DNA of 32,025 nt from the IMG/VR virus record IMGVR_UViG_3300027969_003822, positions 1 to 32,025 of that record. One strand, given 5' to 3'. The stretch is from a virus. Positions within the stretch are counted from its first letter, which is position 1. Every line of letters starts with the position of its first letter. Both the position numbers and the translations under genes were made by a program. The notes beneath the pieces were generated by a model that worked only from the letters and a program-made list of their open reading frames with translations, made no database searches and was not told the DNA's origin. Shown here piece after piece: positions 20,304 through 28,132 of the stretch.

Positions 20304-21076
20304 TCCATTAGCTCGTCAAGTGTTTGATCGCATCGGATATGTTTTGACTTATTATCTACATGCCACATTAACCTTAAATTAGCTATGTGTGCGATAATTG
20401 TTGGATCAACGTTATTTTCAAATCCTACCCGCATACTATATATATGATCTATCTGATACTGGCATATCCCGATTGGCAAATCATTTGGATTTATAATATT
20501 TTTAAATTTTTTATAATTTATAGCAGTTAGTTTACGACATTGAAACTTGTAAAGATTCCATTCTGTTTTTTTAGAAGGATCTATCCAACGACCATTCGCT
20601 ATTTCTGTATCTTTTTTCTTTTTTACTATAGAACTCCAATCATCTCCATATTTTTCTCTTTTAGTAATAACTGATTGAGCAGTTATACTGGGATCAGCTG
20701 CGTGGGCAGCTCTCATTCCAGCTGCTGCTTTATTTCGTATCTCTTCATTTTGTGTAGGTTCTTCAACACCATATTTTTCTAACATAGTTTTTTTACGCTT
20801 AGCTTTAACTTCTAAATTCATTAAACTAACAGTATGGCCATATTTTTCTATATTAGTTGCGTTTCGCTTATCACTAATTTCCTTAGTTTGCCATGGATAT
20901 TCGGTACCATATTTTGATAAACTTGATAATACTTTTTTGTCTTTAACTGCTTGGCAAGAATTAGCACTTTTAGAACATTGGTGTACTGGAGCACCCTTAA
21001 ATGTACCTGATTTTAGACTTCCCTTGGTGATATGAGTTGCTGGGTTTCCGCAACCGTATTGGCATAATATTTTCAT
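20285..21076 (-). CDS. HNH homing endonuclease with KYG repeats
   Basis: 263 aa from the ATG at 21076. An N-terminal Cys motif (CQYGCGN...C) is followed by about four repeats built on (E)KYG-x-(E)(D/Y)P...(residues about 55-150), a modular DNA-binding design of phage endonucleases. The C-terminal HNH module has YQIDHIYSMRVGFENNV...ANLRLMWHVDNKSK (about 206-247). CATAAATA lies five bases before the ATG. An in-frame start 33 bases upstream is less likely. The gene is inserted against the grain between the MoxR and FkbM genes. Confidence 0.82.
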   Translation of the reverse strand: MKILCQYGCGNPATHITKGSLKSGTFKGAPVHQCSKSANSCQAVKDKKVLSSLSKYGTEYPWQTKEISDKRNATNIEKYGHTVSLMNLEVKAKRKKTMLEKYGVEEPTQNEEIRNKAAAGMRAAHAADPSITAQSVITKREKYGDDWSSIVKKKKDTEIANGRWIDPSKKTEWNLYKFQCRKLTAINYKKFKNIINPNDLPIGICQYQIDHIYSMRVGFENNVDPTIIAHIANLRLMWHVDNKSKHIRCDQTLDELMDKTKGA

Positions 21077-21081
21077 ACAAT

Positions 21082-21089
21082 TATTTATG
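21082..21089 (-). promoter_or_regulatory. Late-type promoter octamer CATAAATA
   Basis: Minus-strand CATAAATA ends five bases (ATTGT) before the ATG at 21076, the same geometry as at 595, 2334 and 9685. Confidence 0.5.
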
Positions 21090-21117
21090 CGTAATAAAAA
21101 ATATCGCAAATAAATAC

Positions 21118-21146
21118 TTGACTTAGTAGAGTTTTTACGATATAAT
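21118..21146 (+). promoter_or_regulatory. Sigma70 promoter
   Basis: TTGACT (21118-21123), 17-bp spacer, TATAAT (21141-21146), 24 bases before the FkbM gene, which has AGGAAA as ribosome-binding site. Confidence 0.72.
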
Positions 21147-21169
21147 TAACAAATAATACAGGAAATAAA

Positions 21170-21925
21170 ATGAATGTGATTCCAACTAAAGTAGTTAATT
21201 CTACATACGGCTCTATGATTATTAATGCCAATGACCAGTATATTGGTCGCAGTATTGAGCAATCTGGTTTTTGGGGACAAGAAGAAATTGATTTAATCAA
21301 GTCAATTGTAGATGTACTACTTTTGGAAAAGCCCTGTATTAAATTTTATGACATTGGCGCAAATATCGGTACGCATACTGTGTCAATGTCAAAACTTTTT
21401 GGAGATAAGATCTCCATTAGATCATTTGAAGCACAACGACAAGTTTATTATATGTTGTGTGGTAATGTGGCTATCAATGGACTTACTAATGTTGAATGTG
21501 AACATGTTGCTGTTAGCAACGGTGATGAAAGTGCTATAAAAATTGATTTACCAGACTATCATCTGTCTAATAACTTTGGTGGATTGGAGTTGATGGCACC
21601 CCGAATCTCAGACAATCAATACATGACCAAAACTGGCAGTGAAGTAGTTGATTGTGTTACAATAGATAGCTTTAACGAAGCCGTTGACTTTATCAAAATG
21701 GACATTGAAGGCATGGAGCATTTAGCTCTAATTGGTGGAATTGAAACTCTAACAAAACATCGTCCTATTTGCTTTTTAGAAATGTATAAGACTGATACAG
21801 ATAAAGTAAAACAGATTTTCAAAAGGTTAGATTATGTAGCATACACGCATACACATGACAACTGGATATTTCTTCCTGCAGAAACAGATGTAAGTATTAA
21901 TAATGCTAACAAAATTGAATTATGA
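21170..21925 (+). CDS. FkbM-family SAM-dependent methyltransferase
   Basis: 251 aa. DIGANIGTHT (61-70) is the SAM-binding motif I. IRSFEAQ and the later FIKMDIEGMEHLAL are typical of FkbM, followed by a PICFLEMYK strand. FkbM enzymes O-methylate sugars or small molecules; in phages they often sit with glycan-modifying genes. It heads the run of tiny coupled genes up to 23606, starting with an ATGA overlap. Confidence 0.85.
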   Translation: MNVIPTKVVNSTYGSMIINANDQYIGRSIEQSGFWGQEEIDLIKSIVDVLLLEKPCIKFYDIGANIGTHTVSMSKLFGDKISIRSFEAQRQVYYMLCGNVAINGLTNVECEHVAVSNGDESAIKIDLPDYHLSNNFGGLELMAPRISDNQYMTKTGSEVVDCVTIDSFNEAVDFIKMDIEGMEHLALIGGIETLTKHRPICFLEMYKTDTDKVKQIFKRLDYVAYTHTHDNWIFLPAETDVSINNANKIEL

Positions 21926-22164
21926 GAATGGTAACCCAAAAAGCTAATCTAGGCCAAAAGAAATTTCAATTGCTACCAGGACTCGCGGATGGCAGCTTCT
22001 GTCTAGTAATTGTAGGTGTGCATTGGTGGATTGCCAATGAGCGTGAAGTATTAAACTGGATGGCAGAAATTTTACCACGAGGTATTGACCACCAAGAGGG
22101 AATGGTGTTAAAATTTGATAACGACTATGATCGTATAAACTTTTTAATGAGATGGGGACCGTAA
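21922..22164 (+). CDS. Small phage protein of unknown function
   Basis: 80 aa. Not recognised. Contains a hydrophobic/aromatic stretch (FCLVIVGVHWWIANEREVLNW, about residues 26-46) and ends DYDRINFLMRWGP, close to the F/L-x-L-K-F/W C-terminal pattern of its neighbours. It is coupled by overlap on both sides. Confidence 0.7.
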   Translation: MRMVTQKANLGQKKFQLLPGLADGSFCLVIVGVHWWIANEREVLNWMAEILPRGIDHQEGMVLKFDNDYDRINFLMRWGP

Positions 22165-22538
22165 TGGATCGTGATTTAGAAGAAGATATAAAAAATGACG
22201 CCATTATAATGGCTAAATTACAAAATGATACCTACGCACAGAATGTGTACGCAGCTGTATGTAACATGCGCTGGCAACCACAAGAAGTATGGAGTGTACT
22301 TAAGGACGAGTACTGGAGTACCACTTGGCGTGGCGCTGGTGGTATGGTGGCTGATCTTAGGAATTGTAATGAAGATTACATGGACTACTACTGTTCAGGC
22401 ATCAATGGTGATGATTTAGATGAAACCGATGTAAGATACGGATTCATGCCAGAGGGTGAAGTTACAGAAGAGGTGTTAGCTGATTTTGTCAGGCTAGGTT
22501 GGAGACCATTTCCATGGCCAAAAGACAATAAGATATGA
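22164..22538 (+). CDS. Conserved phage protein of unknown function
   Basis: 124 aa from the ATG that overlaps the upstream stop by one base. Acidic N-terminus, CNMRWQPQEV, DEYWSTTWRGAGGMVADLR, YMDYYCSGI and a C-terminal LGWRPFPWP. From memory this layout occurs in T4-like phages of aquatic bacteria as an uncharacterised protein. Trp-rich, acidic, no catalytic motif seen. Next gene overlaps by four bases. Confidence 0.75.
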   Translation: MDRDLEEDIKNDAIIMAKLQNDTYAQNVYAAVCNMRWQPQEVWSVLKDEYWSTTWRGAGGMVADLRNCNEDYMDYYCSGINGDDLDETDVRYGFMPEGEVTEEVLADFVRLGWRPFPWPKDNKI

Positions 22539-22768
22539 GCGTTAACTGTGTTCTAAAGAAATGGTATAATCATGATACCAAAGAATGGGTTGACACTTCA
22601 GTATATCGTATTCGCTATAGTCAAGATGTTCATGATTGGCTAATAGAAAGTTACGGAGGGCCTGAGGCTAATTTAGTATCAGGCAAAGGCTGGAACATAT
22701 TAATGGATAAAATTTTTATGGACGAGACTGCTTACATGATGTACTCATTAAAATTTGGCATGATGTGA
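22535..22768 (+). CDS. Small paralogue-array protein 1
   Basis: 77 aa. Unknown function. Ends in IFMDETAYMMYSLKFGMM, the acidic turn, hydrophobics and LKF pattern shared with the next three genes. Coupled by ATGA at its start and GTGA at its end. Confidence 0.7.
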   Translation: MSVNCVLKKWYNHDTKEWVDTSVYRIRYSQDVHDWLIESYGGPEANLVSGKGWNILMDKIFMDETAYMMYSLKFGMM

Positions 22769-23046
22769 AAGACGATTTCTATAACTCCGCAGAAGCAAGA
22801 TTAGATACCGTAGCCGGTAGAAATTCTTATTGGCTACGGTTAAAATCTGCCAAGAATGAATACCATGTTCAGAGAGCATATAGCTCAGATGGTAGTACTT
22901 TACATGGCTTCAAACAATACATGCGTGATGTGTATGGAGTAGTCATAGAATCGGATTCTGAAGGCTATACTCTGCCAACTTACACTATCATAGACGAACA
23001 AAAACATCTTATATTTTTATTAAAACATAGCAAACATGAAAATTAA
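22765..23046 (+). CDS. Small paralogue-array protein 2 (GTG start)
   Basis: 93 aa beginning with GTG at 22765, which overlaps the previous stop (GTGA). Pattern: a Tyr/Trp-containing N-terminal half, FKQYMRDVYGVVIES in the middle, TIIDEQKHLIFLLKHSK at the end. Function unknown. Confidence 0.7.
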   Translation: MKDDFYNSAEARLDTVAGRNSYWLRLKSAKNEYHVQRAYSSDGSTLHGFKQYMRDVYGVVIESDSEGYTLPTYTIIDEQKHLIFLLKHSKHEN

Positions 23047-23311
23047 AGTTAAACACAATCTAGTTATTTTTAAGTATGAAGAAGATTGGAATCGCATCAA
23101 AGAGAAAATCAAACAAGATTTCGGAGTGGCAACTGTTGCGATATCATGGCGTCTTAAAAGAGAGCTTGGATTTACTGTGAGATATCATCAAGCACCAATG
23201 TCTTTTGACACTACTAATTCTTTCTTTTCCTCCGGTCAAGCAGTTCATCTTGATTTCTTCAATGAAGCAGCACATTCGTGGTTTGTGCTAAAATATTTAA
23301 ATCTTGGTTAG
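23036..23311 (+). CDS. Small paralogue-array protein 3
   Basis: 91 aa, starting 11 bases inside the previous gene. W-x(n)-IKQDFGVATVAISW in the middle and LDFFNEAAHSWFVLKYLNLG at the end follow the array pattern. Function unknown. Confidence 0.7.
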   Translation: MKIKVKHNLVIFKYEEDWNRIKEKIKQDFGVATVAISWRLKRELGFTVRYHQAPMSFDTTNSFFSSGQAVHLDFFNEAAHSWFVLKYLNLG

Positions 23312-23318
23312 GAATTAG

Positions 23319-23606
23319 ATGGATTATAGAATAACAACGCTAGATAAACGACATAACGGACACCTGTTTTACAAATATTCAGTGGCTCCCATTTGGAATG
23401 CAAAATATACATATAATAACTCTGTATATGATCAACAGTTTGTCAATGCCCGTAACTGGTGTTGGGAAACATGGGGTCCATCAACAGAATTTGTGATGCC
23501 AAGCCGTAGCGAGTACTGGGCATGGGATAGTGAATTTAAACACAGACGAATATATCTAAAGAATGACGAAGCATTAATATTTTTTAAACTGAAATTCAAT
23601 ACTTGA
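23319..23606 (+). CDS. Small paralogue-array protein 4
   Basis: 95 aa, Trp/Tyr-rich, with ARNWCWETWGPSTEF and the C-terminal IYLKNDEALIFFKLKFNT, the clearest form of the array motif. TAGGAATTAG precedes the ATG. Its stop codon lies inside the -35 of the next promoter. Confidence 0.7.
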   Translation: MDYRITTLDKRHNGHLFYKYSVAPIWNAKYTYNNSVYDQQFVNARNWCWETWGPSTEFVMPSRSEYWAWDSEFKHRRIYLKNDEALIFFKLKFNT

Positions 23607-23631
23607 CAATTAAATCATGTGCTACTATAAT
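23603..23631 (+). promoter_or_regulatory. Consensus sigma70 promoter
   Basis: TTGACA (23603-23608), 17-bp spacer, TATAAT (23626-23631), ahead of the HExxH/VWA gene. The -35 overlaps the upstream TGA stop. Confidence 0.8.
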
Positions 23632-23661
23632 AGTTACACATTAACAACTAAGGATTACACC

Positions 23662-24933
23662 ATGGCTACTGCCGGTACTAGTGCAAACAAAAAACAAGGC
23701 GAAAGCCTTAAAGACATTTTAGGTCCAATGGATCCTAAAATTGATGCTATCGTTCGTGAAAAACTTATCACAGCCCGTGTAGGTTTATTGCTTCGTGCCA
23801 GCTTTTTCGGCAACTTAGCTACCCGCCTTAAATTAGTAAATGCCGACGAGTGGCTGTCTACTGCTGCCACTGATGGTCGTCACTTTTATTACAATAGTCG
23901 CTTTATTAATATGCTACGACCAAAAGAAATTGAATTTCTTTTTGGTCACGAGGTATTACATTGCGTATACGATCATATGGGTCGTGCTGGTAGTCGTGAT
24001 AAACAATTATTCAACGTTGCTGCTGACTATTGCGTAAATGCCGATCTAGTTAAACACCGTGTTGGTGAAAAAATTACCACAGTGGGCTGCTTACATGATT
24101 CAAAATATGATGGCATGAGTGCTGAACAAGTTTATGATTTGTTACAACAAAATGCTGACAAAATCAGTATGCAAGACCTTATTGATCAATTGCTTGATGA
24201 TCACTTAGACGGCGATGGCGACGGTGATGGCGAAGGTGATGAAGACGGTGAAAGCAAAGGTCCGCGTAGATTGACACAAGCCGAAAAAGACGCTATCCGT
24301 GATGAAATCAAAGAAGCTGTGTTAGCTGCAGCTGCTGCGTCAGACCAGGCTGGTAATTTGCCTGCAGGTGTTCGCCGCATGATTGAAGATATGACAGAGC
24401 CAAAGATGAACTGGCGTGAACTGCTTCGTATGCAACTTGAGTCTACTATCAAATCAGACTTTACTTGGATGCGCACTGGTCGCAAAGGTTGGGATATGGA
24501 TGCTGTTATGCCAGGCATGAAATTAGAACCTATGATTGATATTGGTATTGCTATTGATGCATCGGGATCTATCAGCGGTAAAATGCTCAAAGAATTCTTG
24601 TCTGAAGTACAAGGTATTATGGATTCGTTTCCTGCGTATAAGATTCATATTATTACTTGGGACACAGAAGCCTATAATCCACAGCAATATAACAGCGATA
24701 ATCTTGATACTATCTGTGATTATGAAGTTAAAGGTGGTGGTGGTACCGACGTAGATTGTGTATTCAAATATTTCAAAGACAATGAAATTGAGCCTAAACG
24801 TCTAGTTATTTTCACAGACGGATACTTCAATGGATTCGGTGACGAGAATTATTGCGATACAGTTTGGATTGTGCATAGCAATGATTCGTTTGATCCAACT
24901 CATGGTGAGTGGGCATCATACGACGAAGAATAA
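23662..24933 (+). CDS. Metallopeptidase-VWA protein (DUF2201-like), MoxR partner
   Basis: 423 aa from the ATG after AAGGATTACACC; an earlier ATG at 23617 lies inside the promoter. HEVLHCVYDH (96-105) is HExxHxxxxH, a zinc metallopeptidase-like motif. An Asp/Gly-rich linker (about 180-198) leads to a VWA-like domain with MIDAS motif DASGS (299-303), GGGGTD and FTDG. This layout is that of DUF2201-type proteins encoded with MoxR ATPases. The shared promoter style with the MoxR gene at 19140 suggests one chaperone/peptidase module. A terminator follows. Confidence 0.88.
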   Translation: MATAGTSANKKQGESLKDILGPMDPKIDAIVREKLITARVGLLLRASFFGNLATRLKLVNADEWLSTAATDGRHFYYNSRFINMLRPKEIEFLFGHEVLHCVYDHMGRAGSRDKQLFNVAADYCVNADLVKHRVGEKITTVGCLHDSKYDGMSAEQVYDLLQQNADKISMQDLIDQLLDDHLDGDGDGDGEGDEDGESKGPRRLTQAEKDAIRDEIKEAVLAAAAASDQAGNLPAGVRRMIEDMTEPKMNWRELLRMQLESTIKSDFTWMRTGRKGWDMDAVMPGMKLEPMIDIGIAIDASGSISGKMLKEFLSEVQGIMDSFPAYKIHIITWDTEAYNPQQYNSDNLDTICDYEVKGGGGTDVDCVFKYFKDNEIEPKRLVIFTDGYFNGFGDENYCDTVWIVHSNDSFDPTHGEWASYDEE

Positions 24934-24950
24934 GCAGTGTGAGTATTACC

Positions 24951-24983
24951 AAAATGCCCCTTAATTGGGGCATTTTTATTTTC
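24951..24983 (+). terminator. Rho-independent terminator
   Basis: AAAATGCCCC (24951-24960) pairs with GGGGCATTTT (24967-24976), loop TTAATT, tail TATTTTC. Confidence 0.88.
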
Positions 24984-24987
24984 AGTA

Positions 24988-25008
24988 TGTTATAATGTAT
25001 ATTAAATA
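24988..25008 (+). promoter_or_regulatory. Extended -10 promoter plus late-type octamer
   Basis: TGTTATAAT (24988-24996) is an extended -10 without a clear -35. ATTAAATA (25001-25008) ends five bases before the ATG at 25014, as in the leaderless set. Confidence 0.5.
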
Positions 25009-25013
25009 GTTGT

Positions 25014-25232
25014 ATGGAAAACACAAATCAACCTATACAACCAATTACAGTAGCAGATCTAGATGCTCTTCGCAGCATCATTGATTTAGCAGCTACCCGT
25101 GGAGCATTCCAGGGAGCAGAATTATCTCAAGTTGGAGCTGTCTATGACAAGCTGACAATTTTTCTTAATTCAGTAGTACAGCAGGCGCAAGCCTCAGCTG
25201 AGCCACTCAGCGATAATACACAAGGAGTATAA
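25014..25232 (+). CDS. Small acidic phage protein of unknown function
   Basis: 72 aa. A conserved-looking helix pair DLDALRSIIDLAATRG / GAELSQVGAVYDKLTIFL (residues about 15-50) is known to me from T4-like phages of aquatic bacteria as an uncharacterised small protein. The C-terminus is polar and disordered. One base separates its stop from the next ATG. Confidence 0.7.
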   Translation: MENTNQPIQPITVADLDALRSIIDLAATRGAFQGAELSQVGAVYDKLTIFLNSVVQQAQASAEPLSDNTQGV

Positions 25233-25233
25233 A

Positions 25234-25992
25234 ATGGCACAAATGATTAAACATGTAGGGAAACACGGAGACCGTAAGGTTCTCGTATTGTACAGAGAAG
25301 TACCAAACGAAGATCATATGTGTTTGGTAGTCTACCCTGAAGTATTAAATGCCACATGGCAAGATGCTATTCAGCGTGTAGTAGAAAGTCCAGTTGGACA
25401 GAATGAAAATTGTTTGGCAGACGCTTTACATCGTTCATTACTTCCAGATGGTCGTCCAATTTTAGAAACATTGCACAATGAAAGAATGATCAAGAAAATT
25501 CGTTGCTCGGATGTTCTTATGACTCCAGGCGGCAATGCTAAAATGCGCCTAGATGAAATGAACAAGATGGTCAATGAAATGAATAAAGGCGAAGAAGCTC
25601 GTAAGAAGATGGAAGAAAATGAAGCTTCTCGTGGAATGGTTGATCCATCTGTTAAACGTGCTGCTGAAGCTCGTTATAAAGATGAACAGCTTGCCAAACA
25701 AACAGAAGCGCAAAATCGTTATACTGAGCCAACAGAAAATCTTATCGCCCCAGTTGATGGTGTGTTAAGTGACCGAGCAATTGCTGCTAACATGTTGGCA
25801 CAGGCTAAACGCATGGAAATAGAAGCCACTAATATGATTTCTGAAGCTGCTCGTATGAAAAAAGATGCAGAGCGTATGGTGCCTGGTGTTAACCCAGCAG
25901 AAGCGACATGGACACCTCCTGTACCAGAAGCACCTAAGCGGCGTGGTCGTCCACCGAAAGCAGAAGCAACGGTGAGCGATGCAGCCAACTGA
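25234..25992 (+). CDS. Coiled-coil phage protein with AT-hook-like tail
   Basis: 252 aa. A folded N-terminal part (about 1-110) is followed by long charged helices (KMRLDEMNKMVNEMNKGEE..., about 105-215) and a C-terminal KRRGRPPKAEA (about 236-246), an AT-hook-like GRP core that could hold AT-rich DNA. Function unknown; similar proteins recur in T4-like phage genomes. AGGAG precedes the ATG, and the 3' end overlaps the next gene by 14 bases. Confidence 0.72.
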   Translation: MAQMIKHVGKHGDRKVLVLYREVPNEDHMCLVVYPEVLNATWQDAIQRVVESPVGQNENCLADALHRSLLPDGRPILETLHNERMIKKIRCSDVLMTPGGNAKMRLDEMNKMVNEMNKGEEARKKMEENEASRGMVDPSVKRAAEARYKDEQLAKQTEAQNRYTEPTENLIAPVDGVLSDRAIAANMLAQAKRMEIEATNMISEAARMKKDAERMVPGVNPAEATWTPPVPEAPKRRGRPPKAEATVSDAAN

Positions 25993-26281
25993 TGATTTGC
26001 TGAGTCAGTGGGAAATCATTGTTGAAGAAGTTAACAAAACTGATGTCCCACTTGAGTGTATTAAAAAAATTGTGTTTAAGCTAACTAATGGTAGACAACG
26101 CACAATCAATATACATACTCTTACTAAACAAGGTTTAAATATGGATGATCTTGAGCAGCTAGTTGCTAGAACATTTAGTGAGCTAGACACAGAGATCAAA
26201 GATGTTGAATTTATAGTAGACATTAAAAGTGTAGCAGCGTTAGTACAACCTGAAACAGATAAATTATTAGGAAAACTTTGA
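25979..26281 (+). CDS. Conserved phage protein of unknown function
   Basis: 100 aa. Mixed alpha/beta pattern: KKIVFKLTNGRQRTINI, GLNMDDLEQLVARTFSEL, KDVEFIVDIKSVAALVQPETDKLL. From memory it recurs near thyX in T4-like phages. No catalytic motif. Overlaps both neighbours (14 bases upstream, TTGA with thyX). Confidence 0.72.
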   Translation: MQPTDDLLSQWEIIVEEVNKTDVPLECIKKIVFKLTNGRQRTINIHTLTKQGLNMDDLEQLVARTFSELDTEIKDVEFIVDIKSVAALVQPETDKLLGKL

Positions 26282-26955
26282 AAGTAACATTAGTATCGTC
26301 AAGTCAGCCCAGTAAGGAACTAGAAGCACAGGGCATAGTAAATGCTCAAGAACTAGTTGCTTACTGCGCCAGAGTTAGCAATCCTGCTAACCAAAATAAC
26401 ACAGACACAAGCGAAAAACTTATTCGCTATCTCATTAAGCATCATCACTGGTCACCCCTTGAAATGGTCAGTGCTTGTTTAGAAATTGAAGTAACCAGAG
26501 ATATCGCACGACAAATATTGCGTCATCGTAGTTTTAGTTTTCAAGAGTTTAGTCAACGATATGCTGTCGCTGATCTAGGGTGGGAATTAAAGGAAACCAG
26601 ATTACAAGATACTAAAAATCGTCAGAATAGTATTGTGTTAACTGGTTCATCACTGACAGAACAAAATCTAATGGAACAATGGAAATGGAAACAAGAAGAA
26701 GTTATTTCTGCTGTTGAACATTCGTATAATTGGGCTATTACAAATGGTATTGCTAAGGAACAAGCTCGTGCTGTATTACCAGAAGGACTTACTCTAAGTA
26801 GATTGTATATGAGTGGTAGCCTTAGAAGTTGGCTACATTATGTAGAATTGAGAAGTGGACCAGAAACACAAAAAGAACATAGGGAAGTGGCAGTAGCCTG
26901 TGCGAAAGCACTTGAATCAATATTTCCCATGGTGACCGAATTTCTAGTGGCATAA
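26278..26955 (+). CDS. thyX: FAD-dependent thymidylate synthase ThyX
   Basis: 225 aa from a TTG start overlapping the previous stop (TTGA). The ThyX signature RHRSFSFQEFSQR (82-94) is intact, with HHHWSPLEM upstream and a C-terminal ARAVLPEGLTLSRLYMSGSLRSWLHYVELR segment (given as landmarks). It makes dTMP from dUMP using FAD, NADPH and methylene-THF, supplying thymidine for phage DNA synthesis. Confidence 0.95.
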   Translation: MKVTLVSSSQPSKELEAQGIVNAQELVAYCARVSNPANQNNTDTSEKLIRYLIKHHHWSPLEMVSACLEIEVTRDIARQILRHRSFSFQEFSQRYAVADLGWELKETRLQDTKNRQNSIVLTGSSLTEQNLMEQWKWKQEEVISAVEHSYNWAITNGIAKEQARAVLPEGLTLSRLYMSGSLRSWLHYVELRSGPETQKEHREVAVACAKALESIFPMVTEFLVA

Positions 26956-26969
26956 TAGTACACACATTT

Positions 26970-27191
26970 GTGATAGGCGATGTAGAAGATCCTGATATCT
27001 ACGCTGCCAATCCTCTTTGGGAATGGCAAGAAAGTAAGATGGGAAAATGGATTATGGAACACGCTATAGAACCTCCTGAATGGCATCGTATGCCAGATTC
27101 TTTGAGTTATGGATACCGATATAATGTTATTGCCAAGCTCACCGAGCAAGATCAAACATTTTGGACATTGAAGTGGAAAGATATTAAATGA
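26970..27191 (+). CDS. Small phage protein ending in the LKW motif
   Basis: 73 aa from GTG at 26970; no good ribosome-binding site, so the start is uncertain. IGDVEDPDIYAANPLWEWQESKMGKW at the N-terminus (as a pattern, residues 2-27) and TEQDQTFWTLKWKD at the end. The ending matches the array proteins at 22.5-23.6 kb. Overlaps the epimerase gene by ATGA. Confidence 0.65.
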   Translation: MIGDVEDPDIYAANPLWEWQESKMGKWIMEHAIEPPEWHRMPDSLSYGYRYNVIAKLTEQDQTFWTLKWKDIK

Positions 27192-28132
27192 ACATATTAA
27201 TTACTGGCGGCATGGGATTTATAGGGCACAATGTAGCTATTGTTTTAGGACGACTAAAACATAATGTTTCTATTGTGGATAATATAACTGATTATGGTAT
27301 TATACCAAAGCGTGAATTAGATTCCCTAATGTTTAAGAGAATATGTAGAATTAAATCTCCTAATATCACTATTGCTGATATCACAGAACCGTTGAGTGAT
27401 AAGCTGTTTGAAGGCATTGATGTTATTATACATTTAGCCAGTTTTCCTAGACAAAAAGTTGTTAACAAAAATCCCACTACTGGAAGTAAAGTTATGAGTG
27501 AAGGATTATTAAACTTGCTTGAACTATCTGTTAAACATGGTGTTAAACGATTTGTGTATGCTAGTTCAAGTATGGTGTATGGCAACTTTGAACATAAAAG
27601 CATCAATGAAGATGCTGTATGTTCGCCCATAGGGCAATACGGCATAATGAAACTAGCAGGCGAATGGTTAGTTCGTGATTATACTAGACAATATGGCTTA
27701 GCCCATACTATAGTTCGCCCTAGTGCTGTATATGGGCCATATGATGTAGAAGATAGAGTTATTAGTAAGTTTTTTGCTGCTGCTATGCATGATGATAAGT
27801 TGATAGTTAACGGTGCTGATGAAGTACTTGACTTTACGTTTGTCGGTGATACTGCATTTGGCATAGCACTAGCCGCGACTAGTGTGGGTTCATTAAATAA
27901 AACATATAATATATCTCGTGGCAAATCACATACTTTATTAGAAGCTGCCAACTTAGTAACCAAAATAGTTGGCAAAGGAACTGTAGTAGTTAAAGAACGA
28001 GACCCCGCATTTCCTATAAGAGGCGAACTAAACATACAAAAAGCAAAAACAGATTTTGGATATCACCCTGATGTTAACCTAGCACAAGGGTTATTTGAAT
28101 ACTACGAGTGGCTTAAGCAAGTAAAATTATAA
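27188..28132 (+). CDS. NAD-dependent sugar-nucleotide epimerase/dehydratase (extended SDR)
   Basis: 314 aa. Rossmann motif TGGMGFIG (6-13), catalytic SSS (126-128) and YGIMK (Tyr151, Lys155), and the RPSAVYGPYD segment of extended SDRs. Most relatives epimerise or dehydrate UDP/GDP/dTDP-sugars. With FkbM and the carbamoyltransferase it points to glycan or nucleotide-sugar chemistry. It is convergent with the next gene (six-base overlap). Confidence 0.88.
   Translation: MNILITGGMGFIGHNVAIVLGRLKHNVSIVDNITDYGIIPKRELDSLMFKRICRIKSPNITIADITEPLSDKLFEGIDVIIHLASFPRQKVVNKNPTTGSKVMSEGLLNLLELSVKHGVKRFVYASSSMVYGNFEHKSINEDAVCSPIGQYGIMKLAGEWLVRDYTRQYGLAHTIVRPSAVYGPYDVEDRVISKFFAAAMHDDKLIVNGADEVLDFTFVGDTAFGIALAATSVGSLNKTYNISRGKSHTLLEAANLVTKIVGKGTVVVKERDPAFPIRGELNIQKAKTDFGYHPDVNLAQGLFEYYEWLKQVKL

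Noticed and set aside
24190-24260. Repetitive GATGGCGACGG stretch as a DNA repeat element
   Set aside because: It encodes the Asp/Gly linker in frame; codon-level repetition explains it without a CRISPR or microsatellite role.
24201-24590. Minus-strand 129-aa frame with an SPSPSPSPS run
   Set aside because: Reverse reading of the Asp/Gly-rich linker of the VWA protein.
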